Source: Deltaproteobacteria bacterium
Lineage (GTDB): Bacteria > Desulfobacterota > Desulfobacteria > Desulfobacterales > Desulfobacteraceae
Direction of reading: 5' to 3'
Assembly: GCA_013151635.1 (NCBI GenBank)
Contig: JAADHV010000110.1
Location: 1 to 64,000, forward strand
Length of the DNA: 64,000 bases
Each line of letters begins with the position of its first letter. Position 1 is the first letter of the stretch. Positions 62,195 to 64,000 of this stretch are shown here, one piece after another. The notes under the pieces are model-generated. The model was not told the origin of the DNA. It saw nothing but the letters and a program-made list of their open reading frames with translations, and searched no databases. The position numbers and the translations under genes are program-made.

Positions 62195-63145
62195 TTAGGA
62201 TGACTGAAATCTGCCTGTTTGAATTTTCCTGACCTCATCTGCAGTCAAATTGCCTTCACCAGGTGCATTATATACTGAAGACCGGTAATTCCATGGGGTC
62301 CAGCCAGGGAATTTGTCAAAAGATCCCCTGTGGAGTCCGGGTTTACCATCTGCATCCTTTACATATTCAGATAACACATCCACATCTTCAATAACATAAC
62401 GTTCCTGAAGTATTTTTGGAGACATGACCTTTTTCAGCCTCTCAAAATTTCCCGGAGAAACATGGTCCCGGTACTCATGGTTATTAGGAATCATCGGCAT
62501 TGGAAGACACCCGCTGCAACGGGGGCAGTATCTCTGGACCTGTTCCATAAAATCAGGGTCCTCAGGCTTACGCTGCCACCAGCCCTTTTCCACTTTCCAT
62601 CCACCCGGCCCGTTAAACATATGATCCTGGGCTGCCGCCACTTCACAGAAAAAAGCGCCTTTGGGTGTAATTGATGCTGACCATCTTAGCTGCACCCAGC
62701 AGTTATCAATCATTTTCCACATTAATTTTTTATCCTGCACAACCTCCTCGATGGCTATCAATAACGGCTGATGCCAACCTTCCTCAGGATTAGAATGGTC
62801 ATTAAATGCAATCAAATCTTTATTGAATACATCATGGATAATATCTTTATATTCATCCCATTTATACCCGGCCGTCCAGAGTTCACGCCTGTTCTTCTGA
62901 GGTATCATTTCTTTAAAAATATGTAAAATTTCCACAAACCCCGGATGAATGGCCGGCTCTCCGCCCATTAACCCGATATGGCCTTTAAAGCCTTCCAGGG
63001 ATTCAATCCCTTTTTTAACCTGGTCCAAGTCCATGACAAACGGCTTTTTATGGTGCCCTACCTGCCTTGTGCAATGGGCACAGCTTAAATGGCACCGGTT
63101 TGTGGCCTCAATCTGAATAACGGCCATTTCTGAAATAGGTCTCAT
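62195..63145 (-). CDS. Radical SAM protein with SPASM-like cysteine-rich C-terminus
   Basis: 316 residues: EATNRCHLSCAHCTRQVGHH (CxxxCxxC), LMGGEPAIHPGFVEIL, and a downstream cysteine group (FFCEVAAAQDHMF, YCPRCSGCLPMPM) fitting an auxiliary Fe-S site. It starts 17 nt after the amidotransferase stop, so the two are co-expressed. Function likely in modifying the same sugar; no closer family is recalled. Confidence 0.8.
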   Translation of the reverse strand: MRPISEMAVIQIEATNRCHLSCAHCTRQVGHHKKPFVMDLDQVKKGIESLEGFKGHIGLMGGEPAIHPGFVEILHIFKEMIPQKNRRELWTAGYKWDEYKDIIHDVFNKDLIAFNDHSNPEEGWHQPLLIAIEEVVQDKKLMWKMIDNCWVQLRWSASITPKGAFFCEVAAAQDHMFNGPGGWKVEKGWWQRKPEDPDFMEQVQRYCPRCSGCLPMPMIPNNHEYRDHVSPGNFERLKKVMSPKILQERYVIEDVDVLSEYVKDADGKPGLHRGSFDKFPGWTPWNYRSSVYNAPGEGNLTADEVRKIQTGRFQSS

Positions 63146-63162
63146 GATACCTTTCCTTTTAT

Positions 63163-64000
63163 TTACTTTACTTTATGCTTTAAAATCCATTTGCCGTCTT
63201 TCTTTTCCCACAAATGGGGTGTCCTGATACTGTCGGTAATTTCCCGGAACCTCTCTTCGTTAAGGCCAAGGTATTGGAGGAATTGCTGGAAATACTTTTT
63301 AGGAAATTCGCCGTCATACCTGTTGACAAGAGCAATGGCTTCTTCCCGGCTGATATGATTGCTTCTAACTTCCATGGATGCGTCCCTGGTTGTCCTGCCC
63401 ATACCGAACTTTAAATATCCAAGCCAGAAATGGAAGCCGTCTGTTTTATCGTCTATACTAGAATACTTGGTATAAGTTCCTTCGGATCTTTCCGGGTTTG
63501 TTTCAAAGTCTGTATTTTCCACTGCATAATAATAATTTTCCTGGGGGATCCATTTTTTGTAAAAAGAAAACCAGTGCATCTGGATTCCTGATTTATCAAT
63601 TAAATCCATATCAGGGATTTTATAAATATCAAAGGCATTGTTTTTTATCTCATCATCTGAAAACACATTATGGTCATGTCCTATCACCGCAAGCTCTTCA
63701 ACGCCGTTGCCCCGGAAATAAATATCCTTGAAATCATTGACATCCTCATAGGGCTTGTTTTCATATTTTAAAGTCCCGCCATATTCCAGCTCACCATTTT
63801 CCCCGTAAAAGATAAGGGGTATCTTAAATTTCAAGGCCATTTGAAATGCAAACCCCTTCTGGCCCCATGCAAAGGGATCCCACGCATCCCCATTACATTC
63901 AAAGGCAACCCTTGAAAGTTTCCTGTGAATGATCCCGTTTGGATAAAAAAAGATATTATCAAAACCGGATTGAACAAAATTATCATAATTCTTCCTGCCG
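63163..64000 (-). CDS. N-acetyl sugar amidotransferase (PseA/WbpG-like), 5' end beyond the window
   Basis: The open reading frame runs to the right edge without a start; an internal ATG at 63840 would cut the conserved region and is rejected. The frame at the edge reads GRKNYDNFVQSGFDNIFFY, then DPFAWGQKGFAFQMALKFKI and PLIFYGENGELEYGGTLK, matching the PP-loop ATPase family that turns an acetamido group of UDP-sugars or nonulosonic acids into an acetamidino group using ammonia. Such enzymes usually depend on HisH/HisF-like ammonia suppliers, which may lie upstream outside the window. The C-terminus reads TPHLWEKKDGKWILKHKVK. Confidence 0.85.
   Translation of the reverse strand, partial: GRKNYDNFVQSGFDNIFFYPNGIIHRKLSRVAFECNGDAWDPFAWGQKGFAFQMALKFKIPLIFYGENGELEYGGTLKYENKPYEDVNDFKDIYFRGNGVEELAVIGHDHNVFSDDEIKNNAFDIYKIPDMDLIDKSGIQMHWFSFYKKWIPQENYYYAVENTDFETNPERSEGTYTKYSSIDDKTDGFHFWLGYLKFGMGRTTRDASMEVRSNHISREEAIALVNRYDGEFPKKYFQQFLQYLGLNEERFREITDSIRTPHLWEKKDGKWILKHKVK

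Overview
The window reads as a chromosomal segment of a Gram-negative, motile deltaproteobacterium, most likely a sulfate reducer of the Desulfobacterales. This is an inference from gene content, modest GC content and layout, not from a marker gene. The left edge carries four tRNA genes and the start of tuf in the order Thr(TGT)-Tyr(GTA)-Gly(TCC)-Thr(GGT)-tuf, the same order as the thrU-tyrU-glyT-thrT-tufB operon of Escherichia coli. Lipoproteins, class A PBP, MltD, MotA/MotB and nucleotide-heptose genes fit an envelope with an outer membrane.

Layout. 1-700: tRNA-tuf operon (minus). 900-4176 (plus): MltD, tRNA-Arg and a U32-family tRNA-hydroxylation protein. 4200-14044 (plus): a tightly packed chemosensory operon (hybrid CheA, CheW, CheB, CheR, a HEAT-repeat/receiver fusion) running directly into a class A PBP and a short N-acetylglutamate-synthase-like GNAT. 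14039-20895 (minus): an unknown gene, then pgk, a small Cys-rich protein, radC, gyrA and an AI-2E-family transporter. 21018-24842 (minus): an unlisted 51-residue membrane peptide, a thiolase, and a redox operon of ArsR-rhodanese regulator, thioredoxin-fold protein and YccM/NapH-like ferredoxin. 25015-26511 (plus): a thiolase-like protein. 26523-30172 (minus): a thiamine ABC importer with a complete control region of promoter, TPP riboswitch and intrinsic terminator. 30212-38442 (minus): DUF3795, WYL regulator, rarA, der, an ABC-2 exporter, a tRNA-Lys/tRNA-Glu operon and motB-motA. 38465 to the right edge (minus): about 25 kb of co-directional genes for a surface glycan.

The glycan locus contains a split transketolase (two subunit genes 14 kb apart), a GmhA-like isomerase, an HldE-like fusion with its two domains in reversed order, an HddC-like nucleotidyltransferase, sugar dehydratase/reductases, methyltransferases, two TPR-sulfotransferase paralogues, three radical SAM proteins, a GT2, a TPR-GT9-like protein, an aminoglycoside-phosphotransferase-like kinase, a HAD phosphatase and an N-acetyl sugar amidotransferase. 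Together these could make sedoheptulose 7-phosphate, convert it to an activated heptose, and decorate it by methylation, sulfation and amidination. At 48.9-50.4 kb the operon carries a scar: a tandem [methyltransferase-HAD] duplication has lost the middle of the array and holds decayed transposon sequence instead.

The most unusual single observation is at 23696-24013. The thioredoxin-like gene lacks the first strand and active site of its fold unless an upstream in-frame TGA is read through. A strong ribosome binding site precedes the upstream ATG, and a bacterial-SECIS-like hairpin lies 24 nt after the TGA, so the gene is a good candidate selenoprotein.
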